From assembly GCF_000155955.1 (NCBI RefSeq), contig NZ_GG697141.2:1264588-1328587 (forward strand): a stretch of DNA of 64,000 bases, given 5' to 3'. The notes beneath the pieces are model-generated. The model was given only the letters and a program-made list of their open reading frames with translations, made no database searches and was not told the origin of the DNA. The stretch is from Mitsuokella multacida DSM 20544 (lineage in GTDB: Bacteria; Bacillota; Negativicutes; Selenomonadales; Selenomonadaceae). Position numbers and translations under genes: made by a program. Shown piece by piece: positions 18,394-27,274 of the stretch (positions are counted from its first letter, which is position 1; each line of letters starts with the position of its first letter).

Positions 18394-18426
18394 AAAAAAG
18401 ACCGCTCGCTTGAGCGGCCTTTTTTA
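18394..18426. terminator. Bidirectional terminator after the RND operon
   Basis: CCGCTC/GAGCGG core (18402-18407 with 18412-18417) between A6 and T6 runs. Confidence 0.88.
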
Positions 18427-18431
18427 TTAGG

Positions 18432-19532
18432 TCACGGTAAATTCGGGATGTTGCGGCTGATGGCCGTGTGGCGGATGATGTCGTCGACGCGCAGGTCGAC
18501 GGCGAGCTCCTGCTTGTTGAGCGTCTCCGCGAGCGCGAGCTCATCGGGGTCATCGTTCTTGATGCCCGTGAGGAAGTGCTGCCAGGCCTCGAGCGTCAGC
18601 TCCGTGGCCCGCTGGCGCTGGTCGGCGAGGTAGCGGGCACCGGCGGGCACCTCGACGCTCGCGAGCTCCTGCTGGCGCGCCTTGAGCGTCGGGATGACCT
18701 CTTGCTCGATCAGGGCTTCAAGGCCCGCCTTCTGCTCCGCCGTGAATGTGCCGGTGCTCGTCTTGCTCAGCGCGTTGAAGCGCAGCTTGTAGGCGGCGAG
18801 CTTCTCGTTGTAGGAGGAGACGATGTTCTTCGTCGCCTCGCTGTACTTGGCGATGTCCTCGTTGTGCAGCGGCGTGACGGCGTCGAGGTAGTCGCGGTAG
18901 TTCTTGAGGTAGGTGACCTGCCAGTGGCCGTCCGTCGCCTGTTCCATCGCAGCCTCGAGCGTGAAGCTCGTGCCCGTCCAATCGTCGCGGATCTCGATCT
19001 CCGCCGTCGCCGTCGTGCCGTCCTCGGTGACCTTGCCGATGCCGACGAATGAGGTGTTGCGCAGCTGGCTGCGCGCGAGGAAGCGCTCGTAGTCGATGCC
19101 GAGCTGGCGTCCCTTGAGGATGTCCGTGCCCTCAGGCAGGCTCCACTCGCCCGAGCTCACGCGCCGCAGGATCGTGTCCTGCGTGCCGCTCGTGAGCTGC
19201 GGCTTGACCGTGATGTAGAACTTCTCGTAGGCGGCCTTGTTGACAGCCGTCAGCGTCGTGTCGTAGGAGAGCAGGTCGGCCGTCAGGTCGTCGTAGCCGC
19301 GCGAGGTCACGAGGTCGAGGTTGACGTAGTGGCGGAAGCGGTCCGCGTCCTTCTTCTGGACGGCGACCACAGCCTGCTCGAGCGCGTACTCCGGCGTGCG
19401 CTTCTGCGCGTAGAGATGCCAGCCGAAGAAGGCGCCGAGCGCGAGGATCACGAGGATCAGGACTAGCAGGGCCTGGCGGCGCCGCCGCACGCGGCGCTTG
19501 CGTATCGTTTTTTCCCAAGTATAATCATCCAT
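18432..19532 (-). CDS. Membrane-anchored extracytoplasmic protein of unknown function
   Basis: 366 residues. An Arg-rich N-terminus (RKRRVRRRRQ) precedes one membrane helix (about 21-42), giving an N-in anchor. Just after it, TPEYALEQAVVAVQKKDADRFRHYVNLD resembles the short helical module seen in DUF2939- and TcaA-type anchored proteins, where such repeats sense or bind at the cell surface. The remainder mixes beta segments and a long C-terminal helical region (about 240-366). The start ATG 19532 is preferred over an earlier frame start at 19568, which lacks an SD. It stands alone and is convergent with the RND operon. I do not assign a function. Confidence 0.7.
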   Translation of the reverse strand: MDDYTWEKTIRKRRVRRRRQALLVLILVILALGAFFGWHLYAQKRTPEYALEQAVVAVQKKDADRFRHYVNLDLVTSRGYDDLTADLLSYDTTLTAVNKAAYEKFYITVKPQLTSGTQDTILRRVSSGEWSLPEGTDILKGRQLGIDYERFLARSQLRNTSFVGIGKVTEDGTTATAEIEIRDDWTGTSFTLEAAMEQATDGHWQVTYLKNYRDYLDAVTPLHNEDIAKYSEATKNIVSSYNEKLAAYKLRFNALSKTSTGTFTAEQKAGLEALIEQEVIPTLKARQQELASVEVPAGARYLADQRQRATELTLEAWQHFLTGIKNDDPDELALAETLNKQELAVDLRVDDIIRHTAISRNIPNLP

Positions 19533-19717
19533 CTGGTGAGAGTCCTTTCCAGTCAATAGATTCAGCATATACGATTATCGTTCAGTCTGTACCGTCATCT
19601 TATAGTATACTATATGACGTGGCGCGCGTCCAAAAAAACACCAACCGTCATATGTTTTCCTGGAATTATCTGGTAGAATAGAAGGTAGAATTCTGTGCTT
19701 TGGAGGAAATGTTCTTT

Positions 19718-20179
19718 ATGAAATGGGTCAACCATCAGGTCTTGACGGGCGTCATTGTCTACGCGGCTACGGACGACATGCTGCTGACCATCTACAGCAT
19801 GGCGGGGGCAATCTTTCCCGACAAGGTCGAGGGCAGCCCGCGCGCGGGCAATTACTGGAGCTGGCGCAGCCGCCACCGCGGCTGGTCGCACTGGCCGATG
19901 CTCTACCTCGGGCTCATCTTCTTCCTGAGCAGGCTCGAGGAGGGGCAGCTCACGGCGCTGCCGACGGCCGACCTCACGACGATTGGCATCTACATCTGCA
20001 TCGGCGCTCTCTTGCACATTGCCGAGGACGCCGTCTGCGGCAAGGTGCCGCTCTTGACGCCGTACCACAAGGTCGGCATTCGGCTCTTCAAGGTCGGTTC
20101 CGTGTCGGAATACCTCTTCACGATAGCAGCCGTGCTGCTCTGCTACGGCCTGCGCACGCATTTTTCGTTCTTGAGCTGA
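19718..20179 (+). CDS. DUF457/YdjM-like membrane protein
   Basis: A 154-residue integral membrane protein of the LexA-regulated YdjM (DUF457) type, annotated elsewhere as membrane-bound metal-dependent hydrolase. The family motif RHRGWSHWP (His pair after helix 1) and a second His/Asp motif, LLHIAEDAV, could bind metal. Four membrane segments are apparent. The start ATG 19718 lies 10-11 bases after GGAGG; an ATG at 19709 is too close. The biochemical role of the family is not settled. It is followed by fbp after 51 bp. Confidence 0.75.
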   Translation: MKWVNHQVLTGVIVYAATDDMLLTIYSMAGAIFPDKVEGSPRAGNYWSWRSRHRGWSHWPMLYLGLIFFLSRLEEGQLTALPTADLTTIGIYICIGALLHIAEDAVCGKVPLLTPYHKVGIRLFKVGSVSEYLFTIAAVLLCYGLRTHFSFLS

Positions 20180-20230
20180 GGAGTTGAGAGATTAAAGATT
20201 CAGGGGATAGGTTAGGGAAGGGGAGTCAAT

Positions 20231-22150
20231 ATGACGGATTATCGCACGAACAAGAAAAAGACGAGCAAGATCCTGCGCCTCATGGCAGAGAAGTACCCGA
20301 CGAAGGAAGCCGTTTACGAGAAGCTCATCTACCTGCAGTCGTACCTCTCGCTGCCGAAAGGCATCGAGCACTTCATGAGCGACCTGCACGGCGAGTACGC
20401 CTCGTTCTTCCACATCCTCAACAACTGTTCCGGCGTCATCCGCGAGAAGGTCGACTACGTCTTCGGCGTGCGGCTGACGGAGGAAGAGAAGGCCGAGTTC
20501 TGCACGCTCATTTACTACCCGAAGGAGAAGATCGACCAGATGCGCGCGGAGCGGCGCGCGACGCCGTCGTGGTATCGCGAGAATCTCGGGCGGCTGCTCG
20601 AGCTCGCCAAGCTCATGAGCTACAAGTACCCGGCCTCGAAGGTCAGCGGTTTCATCCCCGACCGGTACGCCTCGGTCATCGTCGAGCTCATGAACACGCA
20701 CCCCGAGGCCGACCAGGCGCAGTTCATCTACCTCAAGAAGCTCCTCAATACCATCGTGCAGATCGACAGCGGCGCCGACTTCATCGAGGCGTTCACCGTG
20801 CTGATCAAGCGGCTGGCTGTCGACCGGCTTCACATCGTCGGCGACTTCTTCGACCGCGGCAACCGGCCCGACGCCATCCTCAATCTGCTCATGGAACACC
20901 CCTCTGTCGACATCCAGTGGGGCAACCACGATGTGCTCTGGATGGGCGCGGCGCTCGGCAGCGAAGTTTGCATCGCGACCGTCGTGCGCAACTCCCTGCG
21001 CTATCAGAATACCGACGTGCTCGAGCGCGGCTACGGCATCAGCCTGCGGCCACTGACGACGTTCGCCTCGCATATCTACCCCGACGAGGCCCCCTTGAAG
21101 GCCGCGGAGCGCGCCATCACCATCATGATGTTCAAGCTCGAGGGCCAGCTCATCGCGCGCAACCCCGACTTCCAGATGGAGAGCCGCCGGCTGCTCCACC
21201 AGATCGACTTCCGCTCCTCGTACGCGCGGCTCGGTGACGGCCGGCGCTACGAGCTCGAGAGCGCCTACTTCCCGACAATCGACGAGTCCTGCACGGAGGC
21301 GGACGTCTACGAGCTGACCGATAAGGAGCAGGAGATCATTGAGGACCTGCGCTCCTACTTCACGGAGAGCGCCGTCCTGCGCCGCCACGTCGACTACCTC
21401 TACCAGAAGGGCAATCTCTACACCTGTTGCAACGGCAATCTGCTGTTCCACGGCTGCGTGCCTCTGAACGAAGACGGCACGTTCCGCACGATACGCTTCG
21501 AGGGCAAGGAGTACTGCGGTCGTGGCTGGTTCGACTTCTGCGAGCAGCGCGCACGCGAGGCCTGGCTGCACGGCACGCCGCGCGCCCTCGACTTCATGTA
21601 CTTCCTCTGGTGCGGCAGGCTCTCGCCGACGTCGGGGCGCGAGTTCAAGACGTTCGAGCGCGCGCTGATCGCCGACGAGAGCACCTGGAAGGAGCCGTCC
21701 GACCCGTACTACCGCTATATCGACACGGTGGACTGCTGCGAGCGCGTCCTGCAGGAGTTCGGCCTCGACCCGAAGCGCGGCCACATCATCAACGGCCATG
21801 TGCCCGTCAAGGTCAGGAAGGGCGAGAGCCCCGTCAAGGCCGACGGCCGCGCCATCATCATCGACGGCGGCTTCTGCCGCGCCTACCACAAGAAGACGGG
21901 CATCTCCGGCTATACCCTGATCTCGAATTCGCGCGGCCTGCGCCTGCTCGAGCACCAGCGCATCGCCGACGTCCGCGAGGCGCTCCGCGCCAACCACGAC
22001 ATCGAGTCCGTCTCCGAGACGATTGAACTCCAGTCGTGCCACAACACCGTTGGCGACACCGACCAGGGCCGCGTCATCCAGGACGAGATCACAGACCTCT
22101 ACAATCTGCTGCTCGCCTACCAGAACGGCCTGTTGAAGCCACAGGCGTAA
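20231..22150 (+). CDS. fbp: Fructose-1,6-bisphosphatase, class III
   Basis: A 639-residue gluconeogenic phosphatase of the Firmicutes-type FBPase_2 family. Calcineurin-like metal motifs appear in order: SDLHGEY (about 50), GDFFDRG (about 205) and GNHD (about 235); NGHVPVKV and IIDGGFCRAY lie in the C-terminal part. Length matches B. subtilis Fbp (about 670). The start ATG 20231 follows AGGGAAGGGGAG. It is closely followed by larE (27 bp gap). Confidence 0.95.
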   Translation: MTDYRTNKKKTSKILRLMAEKYPTKEAVYEKLIYLQSYLSLPKGIEHFMSDLHGEYASFFHILNNCSGVIREKVDYVFGVRLTEEEKAEFCTLIYYPKEKIDQMRAERRATPSWYRENLGRLLELAKLMSYKYPASKVSGFIPDRYASVIVELMNTHPEADQAQFIYLKKLLNTIVQIDSGADFIEAFTVLIKRLAVDRLHIVGDFFDRGNRPDAILNLLMEHPSVDIQWGNHDVLWMGAALGSEVCIATVVRNSLRYQNTDVLERGYGISLRPLTTFASHIYPDEAPLKAAERAITIMMFKLEGQLIARNPDFQMESRRLLHQIDFRSSYARLGDGRRYELESAYFPTIDESCTEADVYELTDKEQEIIEDLRSYFTESAVLRRHVDYLYQKGNLYTCCNGNLLFHGCVPLNEDGTFRTIRFEGKEYCGRGWFDFCEQRAREAWLHGTPRALDFMYFLWCGRLSPTSGREFKTFERALIADESTWKEPSDPYYRYIDTVDCCERVLQEFGLDPKRGHIINGHVPVKVRKGESPVKADGRAIIIDGGFCRAYHKKTGISGYTLISNSRGLRLLEHQRIADVREALRANHDIESVSETIELQSCHNTVGDTDQGRVIQDEITDLYNLLLAYQNGLLKPQA

Positions 22151-22177
22151 TTGATCCCCAAAAGAAAGGTGATTCCC

Positions 22178-23035
22178 ATGACCTCTATAAATTCTTTCCC
22201 TGAGCCGCTTCGTCAGAAATACGAGAAGCTGCAATCCATCCTGCAGCAGCTCGGCAGCGTCGCCGTGGCCTTCTCGAGCGGCGTCGACTCGACGTTTCTC
22301 GTCAAAGTCGCGCACGACGTGCTCGGCGATAAAGCCGTCGCGTTCACCGCGGCTTCTGACTTTGTGCCGCAGCGCGACGTCGATGATGCCAAAGCGTTCT
22401 GCGCGAAAGAGGGCATTGAGCACCACACGGTGCCGTTCCCAATCCTCACGGTGCCGCATGTCGAGGAGAACCCCGAGGACCGCTGCTACTTCTGCAAGCA
22501 CGCGCTGTTCGCGCACATGAAGGAGCTCGCGGCGGAGCGGGGGCTCGCGGCCGTCGTCGACGGCTCAAACCTCGACGATGACGGCGACTACCGCCCGGGG
22601 CACAAGGCGCTCAAAGAGCTCGCCATCGTGAGTCCGCTGCATGAGGCAGGTATGCGCAAGGCCGATATCCGTGCGCTCTCCAAGGCGCTCGGGCTGCCGA
22701 CCTGGGACAAGCCGTCGTTTGCCTGCCTGGCCTCGCGCTTCCCGTACGGCACGGCGCTGACGCCGGAGGGGCTCGCGCGCGTCAACCGCGCCGAGGAATT
22801 CCTCATGGCGAAGGGCTTCCGCCAGCTGCGCGTGCGCGCGCATGGCGAGGTTGCGCGCATTGAGCTCGTGCCCGAGGACATCCCGCGCTTCCTCGAGAAG
22901 GGCTTGCGCGAAGAGACGGCCGCTTACTTCAAGCATATCGGCTTTGCCTACACGGCGCTCGACCTGCTCGGCTACCGCACGGGCAGCCTCAATGAGACGC
23001 TTCATGATGATGTAGAGACCGCCGAAAATCCATAA
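22178..23035 (+). CDS. larE: LarE-like ATP-dependent sulfur transferase
   Basis: A 285-residue PP-loop protein. The ATP pyrophosphatase motif FSSGVDSTF is near residue 30, the family segment PEDRCYFCKH near 100, and SFACLASRFPYG near 175 carries the cysteine that corresponds to the sulfur-donating Cys of LarE from Lactobacillus plantarum. LarE sulfurates the pincer nicotinic mononucleotide cofactor of lactate racemase. No larA, larB or larC is nearby, so the target enzyme is encoded elsewhere or differs. The start ATG 22178 follows AGAAAGGTG. Confidence 0.88.
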   Translation: MTSINSFPEPLRQKYEKLQSILQQLGSVAVAFSSGVDSTFLVKVAHDVLGDKAVAFTAASDFVPQRDVDDAKAFCAKEGIEHHTVPFPILTVPHVEENPEDRCYFCKHALFAHMKELAAERGLAAVVDGSNLDDDGDYRPGHKALKELAIVSPLHEAGMRKADIRALSKALGLPTWDKPSFACLASRFPYGTALTPEGLARVNRAEEFLMAKGFRQLRVRAHGEVARIELVPEDIPRFLEKGLREETAAYFKHIGFAYTALDLLGYRTGSLNETLHDDVETAENP

Positions 23036-23111
23036 GATTTGCGCTCATCGCGGCGATGATGTACTATAAAAGGTAGCAGTCTTTATACCTATAGAATGGA
23101 GATTTTACTGG

Positions 23112-24650
23112 ATGAAATCAGCAACGAAGATTTTATCAGGTCTGATGGTCACGGCCCTCATCCTGCCGGCAGCAGCGGGCACGGCGAGCGCCGCGACGTA
23201 TCATTCCGATTCCGATACGAGTCTGGGGCTGCTCGACTACCTCGAGAACGAGCACCGCGCCGCGCGCGCCCAGAAGCCGAACCCCGAGAAGGAGCAGCTC
23301 AAGGCCGACACCGAGGAGATGAGCAAGCACCTGCGCTACCCGATCGACCCGACGAAGGCCGCACCGGTCGCCTTCGAAGGCGATGACCTCACGTGGAACC
23401 AGGTGACGGGCGACTTCATGGCCAAGGGCAAGGTCAAGGTCACGCAGCTCGACCAGCACCGCTTCGAGGGCGAGAACGTCGACGGCAACACCATCGAGGA
23501 ACGCATCCACATCCCGGGCAAAGGTCACATGCTGCAGTTCACGCCGGGCCAGACCGAGGTCATGCTCGATGGCTTCGAGACGAACTACAACTACCGCACG
23601 CGCACGGGGACGATGGAGAGCGCCAAGGGCAAGGTCGCCGAGAACTACATGACGGGCAAGAAATTCGAGTTCTACCCCGACAAGATCGTCATCTACGATG
23701 GCACGAAGACGAAGTGCAGCGCCATCAACCCGGACTACAGCCTCTTTGCGCGCAAGATCGAGATCTACCCCGACGACAAGATGGTCATGCACAACGTCCG
23801 CTTCAAGATCAAGGGCGTGACCTTCCTGTCGAAGTCACAGTACGAAGTCAACCTCAAGAAGGACACGACCGTCTCTGACTGGTTCCCGCGCTTCGGCTAC
23901 GACAAGACGAACGGCCTCTGGGTTCGCCAGCACCTCAAGCAGCCAATCGCTAAGAAGGTTACGGCCAACGAGAACATCCGCTACACGACAAAGAAGGACT
24001 GGCGCAATGAGTTCAACATCAATTGGGAAAATGCCGGTAATTATGCGCGCGTGACGCAGGGCTACTTTGACGACAGCGACGACAACTGGATCAAGAAGCA
24101 GCCGTCGCTGCTCGTCGGCCACACGGCGCGCATCGGCAATTCGCCGTTCCACTACAGCATTAACGGCGAGTACGGCCGCTGGAAGCAGGGTGCGGTCAAG
24201 AGTAACCACAAGATGTACAACGTGGGCCTCAGCTACGACCCGATCCGCTTCGAGGGCTGGAAGCTCAACCTCAGCACGAGCTACGAAGTCACGCATGAGT
24301 CGTACAACGATGCCCATTACAGCGGCTTCAACTACGATGCGACGCTGACGAAGGATTTCGACGACCGCTGGTCGGGCTACGGCGCCTACCGTTATCAGAA
24401 GAACAACCGCGAGAACTCGCCATTCGACTTTGACAACGATGACTACTCGCGCAAGTTCGAGGCTGGCTTCAGCTACCGCATCGACGAGAACAACCGCGTG
24501 GCCTTTGGCTCGAAGTACGATGTGGACAATGCAACTTGGCGCAAGTTCGACTACTACTGGTTCCACGACATGCACTGCTCGCAGGTCATCCTGCACTACG
24601 AGGGACGCGACAAGACCTGGAAGGTCAAGTGGCGCTTCCTGCCGATTTGA
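23112..24650 (+). CDS. LptD/OstA-like outer-membrane protein
   Basis: 512 residues. After a signal peptide (1-27, ending ASAA) comes an OstA/LptA-like beta segment (about 75-230: FEGDDLTWNQVTGDFMAKGKVKV, then NTIEERIHIPG). The rest is a barrel-like series of alternating aromatic strands ending KWRFLPI. It is short beside E. coli LptD (about 780) and has only two cysteines, so the disulfide pattern of proteobacterial LptD is absent. Its place immediately before the heptose genes supports a role in LPS insertion or export. Calling it the essential LptD is not justified from sequence alone. Confidence 0.75.
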   Translation: MKSATKILSGLMVTALILPAAAGTASAATYHSDSDTSLGLLDYLENEHRAARAQKPNPEKEQLKADTEEMSKHLRYPIDPTKAAPVAFEGDDLTWNQVTGDFMAKGKVKVTQLDQHRFEGENVDGNTIEERIHIPGKGHMLQFTPGQTEVMLDGFETNYNYRTRTGTMESAKGKVAENYMTGKKFEFYPDKIVIYDGTKTKCSAINPDYSLFARKIEIYPDDKMVMHNVRFKIKGVTFLSKSQYEVNLKKDTTVSDWFPRFGYDKTNGLWVRQHLKQPIAKKVTANENIRYTTKKDWRNEFNINWENAGNYARVTQGYFDDSDDNWIKKQPSLLVGHTARIGNSPFHYSINGEYGRWKQGAVKSNHKMYNVGLSYDPIRFEGWKLNLSTSYEVTHESYNDAHYSGFNYDATLTKDFDDRWSGYGAYRYQKNNRENSPFDFDNDDYSRKFEAGFSYRIDENNRVAFGSKYDVDNATWRKFDYYWFHDMHCSQVILHYEGRDKTWKVKWRFLPI

Positions 24651-24674
24651 TGCAGGTATGTAAAAAGAGAAAGG

Positions 24675-25694
24675 ATGAAGGCATTGCAGCAGGAATACAA
24701 TAAGGCCCTGTCCGGCATGCAGGGCAGGGACATCCTCGTCATCGGCGACATGGTCGCCGACATCTACCTCGACGGCCGCATCTCGCGCATCTCGCGCGAA
24801 GCCCCTGTGCTCGTGCTCGAGCAGGCCGGAGAGAAAGTCGTCGCGGGCGGCGCGGCCAACGTCGTCAACAACATCGCGACGCTCGGCGGCAAGGTCCATG
24901 CCGTCGGACTCGTCGGCAGCGACAAGAGCGCCGACGGACTGCGCGCTATTCTCGCGAAGAACGGTGCCGACGTCCGCGGCCTTATCGCCGACGATTCGCG
25001 GCCGACCATCTCCAAGACGCGCATCATTGCGGGCGGCCGCGCGACGGTCAGCCAGCAGATTGTGCGCATCGACAGGGAGAGCAAGGCGCCGATGGCCCCG
25101 GCCGTCGAGGCGGAGCTGCGCGCCTACATCAAGTCCATCCTGCCGACGGTCGAGGGCGTCGTCATCAGCGACTACGGCTCCGGCACCGTCACCGAAGGGC
25201 TCCAGTCCTTGCTTATCGACTATTGCCAGATCAAGGGCATCCCGAGCATTGTCGACTCACGTTACGCCGTCCGCCGCTTCCACGGCATCGGTTACGTCAA
25301 GCAGAATGACGCCGAGATTGCCGCGGCCATGGGCCGCAATCTTGATACGACGGAGGACATCGTCGCGGCGGCAGAGGAGCTCCGTCAAGAGCTCGCGGCC
25401 AAGGGCGTCCTCGTGACGCGCGGCGAGCTCGGCATGGTCCTCGTCGAGCACGGCGCCGTCCACGAGATCCCCGTCTCCGACAAGAGCGAGGTCTTCGACG
25501 TCTCCGGCGCCGGTGACACCTGCGTCGCAGCCGTCATCCTCGCGCTCGCCGCAGGCGTCGCGCCGGCCACGGCCGCACGCCTCAGCAACATCGCGAGCGG
25601 CATCGCCGTGCGCAAGCTCGGCACGAGCACCGTCTCCGTGCGCGAGCTCGCCGAGGCCATCGAGAAATCAAGAGAAGAATACACGTCAAAGTGA
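24675..25694 (+). CDS. PfkB-family kinase, HldA/RfaE domain I type (first copy)
   Basis: A 339-residue carbohydrate kinase. Signature parts are DMVADIYLDGRISRISREAPV at the N-terminus, GGAANVVNNIATLGG, and the C-terminal catalytic motif DVSGAGDT with its Asp base. HldA phosphorylates D-glycero-D-manno-heptose 7-phosphate at C1. This copy sits next to hldC, as the two halves of HldE would, but its substrate loop (KTRIIAGGRATVSQQIVRID) differs from the second copy at 28439. Which one is the true heptose kinase is open. Confidence 0.82.
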   Translation: MKALQQEYNKALSGMQGRDILVIGDMVADIYLDGRISRISREAPVLVLEQAGEKVVAGGAANVVNNIATLGGKVHAVGLVGSDKSADGLRAILAKNGADVRGLIADDSRPTISKTRIIAGGRATVSQQIVRIDRESKAPMAPAVEAELRAYIKSILPTVEGVVISDYGSGTVTEGLQSLLIDYCQIKGIPSIVDSRYAVRRFHGIGYVKQNDAEIAAAMGRNLDTTEDIVAAAEELRQELAAKGVLVTRGELGMVLVEHGAVHEIPVSDKSEVFDVSGAGDTCVAAVILALAAGVAPATAARLSNIASGIAVRKLGTSTVSVRELAEAIEKSREEYTSK

Positions 25695-25703
25695 GGAAAT
25701 ATC

Positions 25704-26189
25704 ATGCTGATTGACCCCAATGATATCGAGCAACTCTGTGAAATCCTGCACCGCGCCGGGCAGAAGATCGTCTTCACGAACGGCTGCTTCGACATCCTGC
25801 ACGCCGGCCATGTGCGCTACCTCGAGAAGGCGCGCTCCTTCGGCGACTGCCTAGTGCTCGGCCTCAACACGGATGCATCTGTGCGCGGCAACAAGGGGCC
25901 CGCGCGTCCCATCAACGGCGAGCTCGACCGCGCCGAGGTCGTCGGCGCGCTCAAGGCCATCGACTACGTCGTGCTGTTCGGCGAGAAGACGGCCGAGACC
26001 ATCATTGCCAAGGTCCGCCCCGACGTCTACGTCAAGGGCGGCGACTACACGCTCGAGACACTGCCCGAGGCTAAGATTGTCCAGAGCTACGGCGGTCGCG
26101 TCGAGTTCGTCCAGATGGTCGCCGGACGCTCGACGACAAACGTCATCAAGAAGATTGAACAACTGCAGGAACAGGAAGGGGAGGTATGA
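25704..26189 (+). CDS. hldC: D-glycero-beta-D-manno-heptose 1-phosphate adenylyltransferase
   Basis: A 161-residue nucleotidyltransferase, equivalent to RfaE domain II, which makes ADP-D-glycero-D-manno-heptose. The motif TNGCFDILHAGHVRYLEKA has the HxGH catalytic signature, and GRSTTNVIKKI is the C-terminal ISSTxxR-like motif. It is separated by 9 bp from the upstream kinase and 7 bp from the downstream heptosyltransferase, so all are one operon. Confidence 0.93.
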   Translation: MLIDPNDIEQLCEILHRAGQKIVFTNGCFDILHAGHVRYLEKARSFGDCLVLGLNTDASVRGNKGPARPINGELDRAEVVGALKAIDYVVLFGEKTAETIIAKVRPDVYVKGGDYTLETLPEAKIVQSYGGRVEFVQMVAGRSTTNVIKKIEQLQEQEGEV

Positions 26190-26196
26190 GCCAGCT

Positions 26197-27243
26197 GTGA
26201 AGAATATCCTGATCGTCAAGATGAGCTCCATCGGCGACGTCATCCACGCCCTGCCCGTGAGCTACGCCATCAAGGAGACGTATCCCGACGCCCACCTGAC
26301 CTGGGTCGTCGAGCCGCCGGCCTACGACATCGTCGCGATGGCCGCCTGCGTCGACGAGATCATCGTCTTCGAGAAGAAGAAGTTCCGCAGCGTCAAGGGC
26401 TTCCTGCAGAACTTCCTGCCGCTGCGCAGGAAGATACAGGCGCGCGACTACGACGTCGTGCTCGACCTGCAGGGCCTCTTCAAGTCGGCGGCCGTCGCCG
26501 CGCTCGCCAAGGCCCCGAAGGGGCAGAAGTACGGCATGTGGAACATGCGCGAGGGCAGCCAGCTCATCTCGAAGCCCGTCATCGGCCCGCACTGCCACGA
26601 CCACGTCATCGAGCGCTACCTCGACACGGCGCGCGCCATCGGCTGCGCGGTCAAGGAAGTGCGCCTGCCCATCCGCGTGCCAGAGCGCGAGCAGCAGCTC
26701 ACGCGCCAGATCGTCGCGCAGGCCGGCGCCAATATGGCGAATCCCTACACCGTGCTCGTCGTCGGTGCCAGCTGGCCGACAAAATGCTGGCCGGACGGGC
26801 ACTTTGCCATGCTCGGCGACTGGCTCTACAACCACGGCGTCATCCCCGTGCTCGTCGGCAGCGGCCCCGTCGAGACGCAGAAGGCCGCCGAGATCGCGGC
26901 CAAGATGGACATCCCGCCCATAGACCTCGTCGGCAAGCTCAACTTCAAGCAGCTCGCCTACCTCTTCCAGCAGTCGGCGGCCGTTGTCGGCGGCGATACG
27001 GGGCCGACGCATCTCGCCGTCGGCATCGGTGCCAAGACCGTCATGCTCATGGGGCCGACATATCCGCGCCGCACGGGGCCCTACGGGCAGATGGAGAACC
27101 TGCTCGTCGTCGACCGTGACTGCCGCGAGTGCATGAAGCGCGTCTGCCCGCTCGGCCACGACTGCATGGCCGTCATCAAGCCCGAGCAGGTCGAAGCAAA
27201 GCTAAAGGCCCTCGTGCCAGCGCTCAATGCCGTCACCATCTGA
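26197..27243 (+). CDS. Heptosyltransferase, GT9 family (I)
   Basis: A 348-residue GT-B glycosyltransferase. The N-terminal ILIVKMSSIGDVIHALPV is WaaC-like, with the catalytic acidic region SSIGD; GGDTGPTHLAVGIG is the ADP-heptose-binding DTGPTH motif. The C-terminus has CRECMKRVCPLGHDC, a four-Cys motif common in this family. It probably adds the first heptose to Kdo at the cytoplasmic face of the inner membrane. The start is GTG 26197, with GGGAGG about 12 bases upstream. Confidence 0.9.
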   Translation: MKNILIVKMSSIGDVIHALPVSYAIKETYPDAHLTWVVEPPAYDIVAMAACVDEIIVFEKKKFRSVKGFLQNFLPLRRKIQARDYDVVLDLQGLFKSAAVAALAKAPKGQKYGMWNMREGSQLISKPVIGPHCHDHVIERYLDTARAIGCAVKEVRLPIRVPEREQQLTRQIVAQAGANMANPYTVLVVGASWPTKCWPDGHFAMLGDWLYNHGVIPVLVGSGPVETQKAAEIAAKMDIPPIDLVGKLNFKQLAYLFQQSAAVVGGDTGPTHLAVGIGAKTVMLMGPTYPRRTGPYGQMENLLVVDRDCRECMKRVCPLGHDCMAVIKPEQVEAKLKALVPALNAVTI

Positions 27244-27274
27244 AGCCAAGTAGTCTAGCAAGAAGGAAATTTTC

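Noticed and set aside
19533-19568. Upstream start for the anchored protein at 19568
   Set aside because: No Shine-Dalgarno before it, whereas GAAAGGA precedes ATG 19532.
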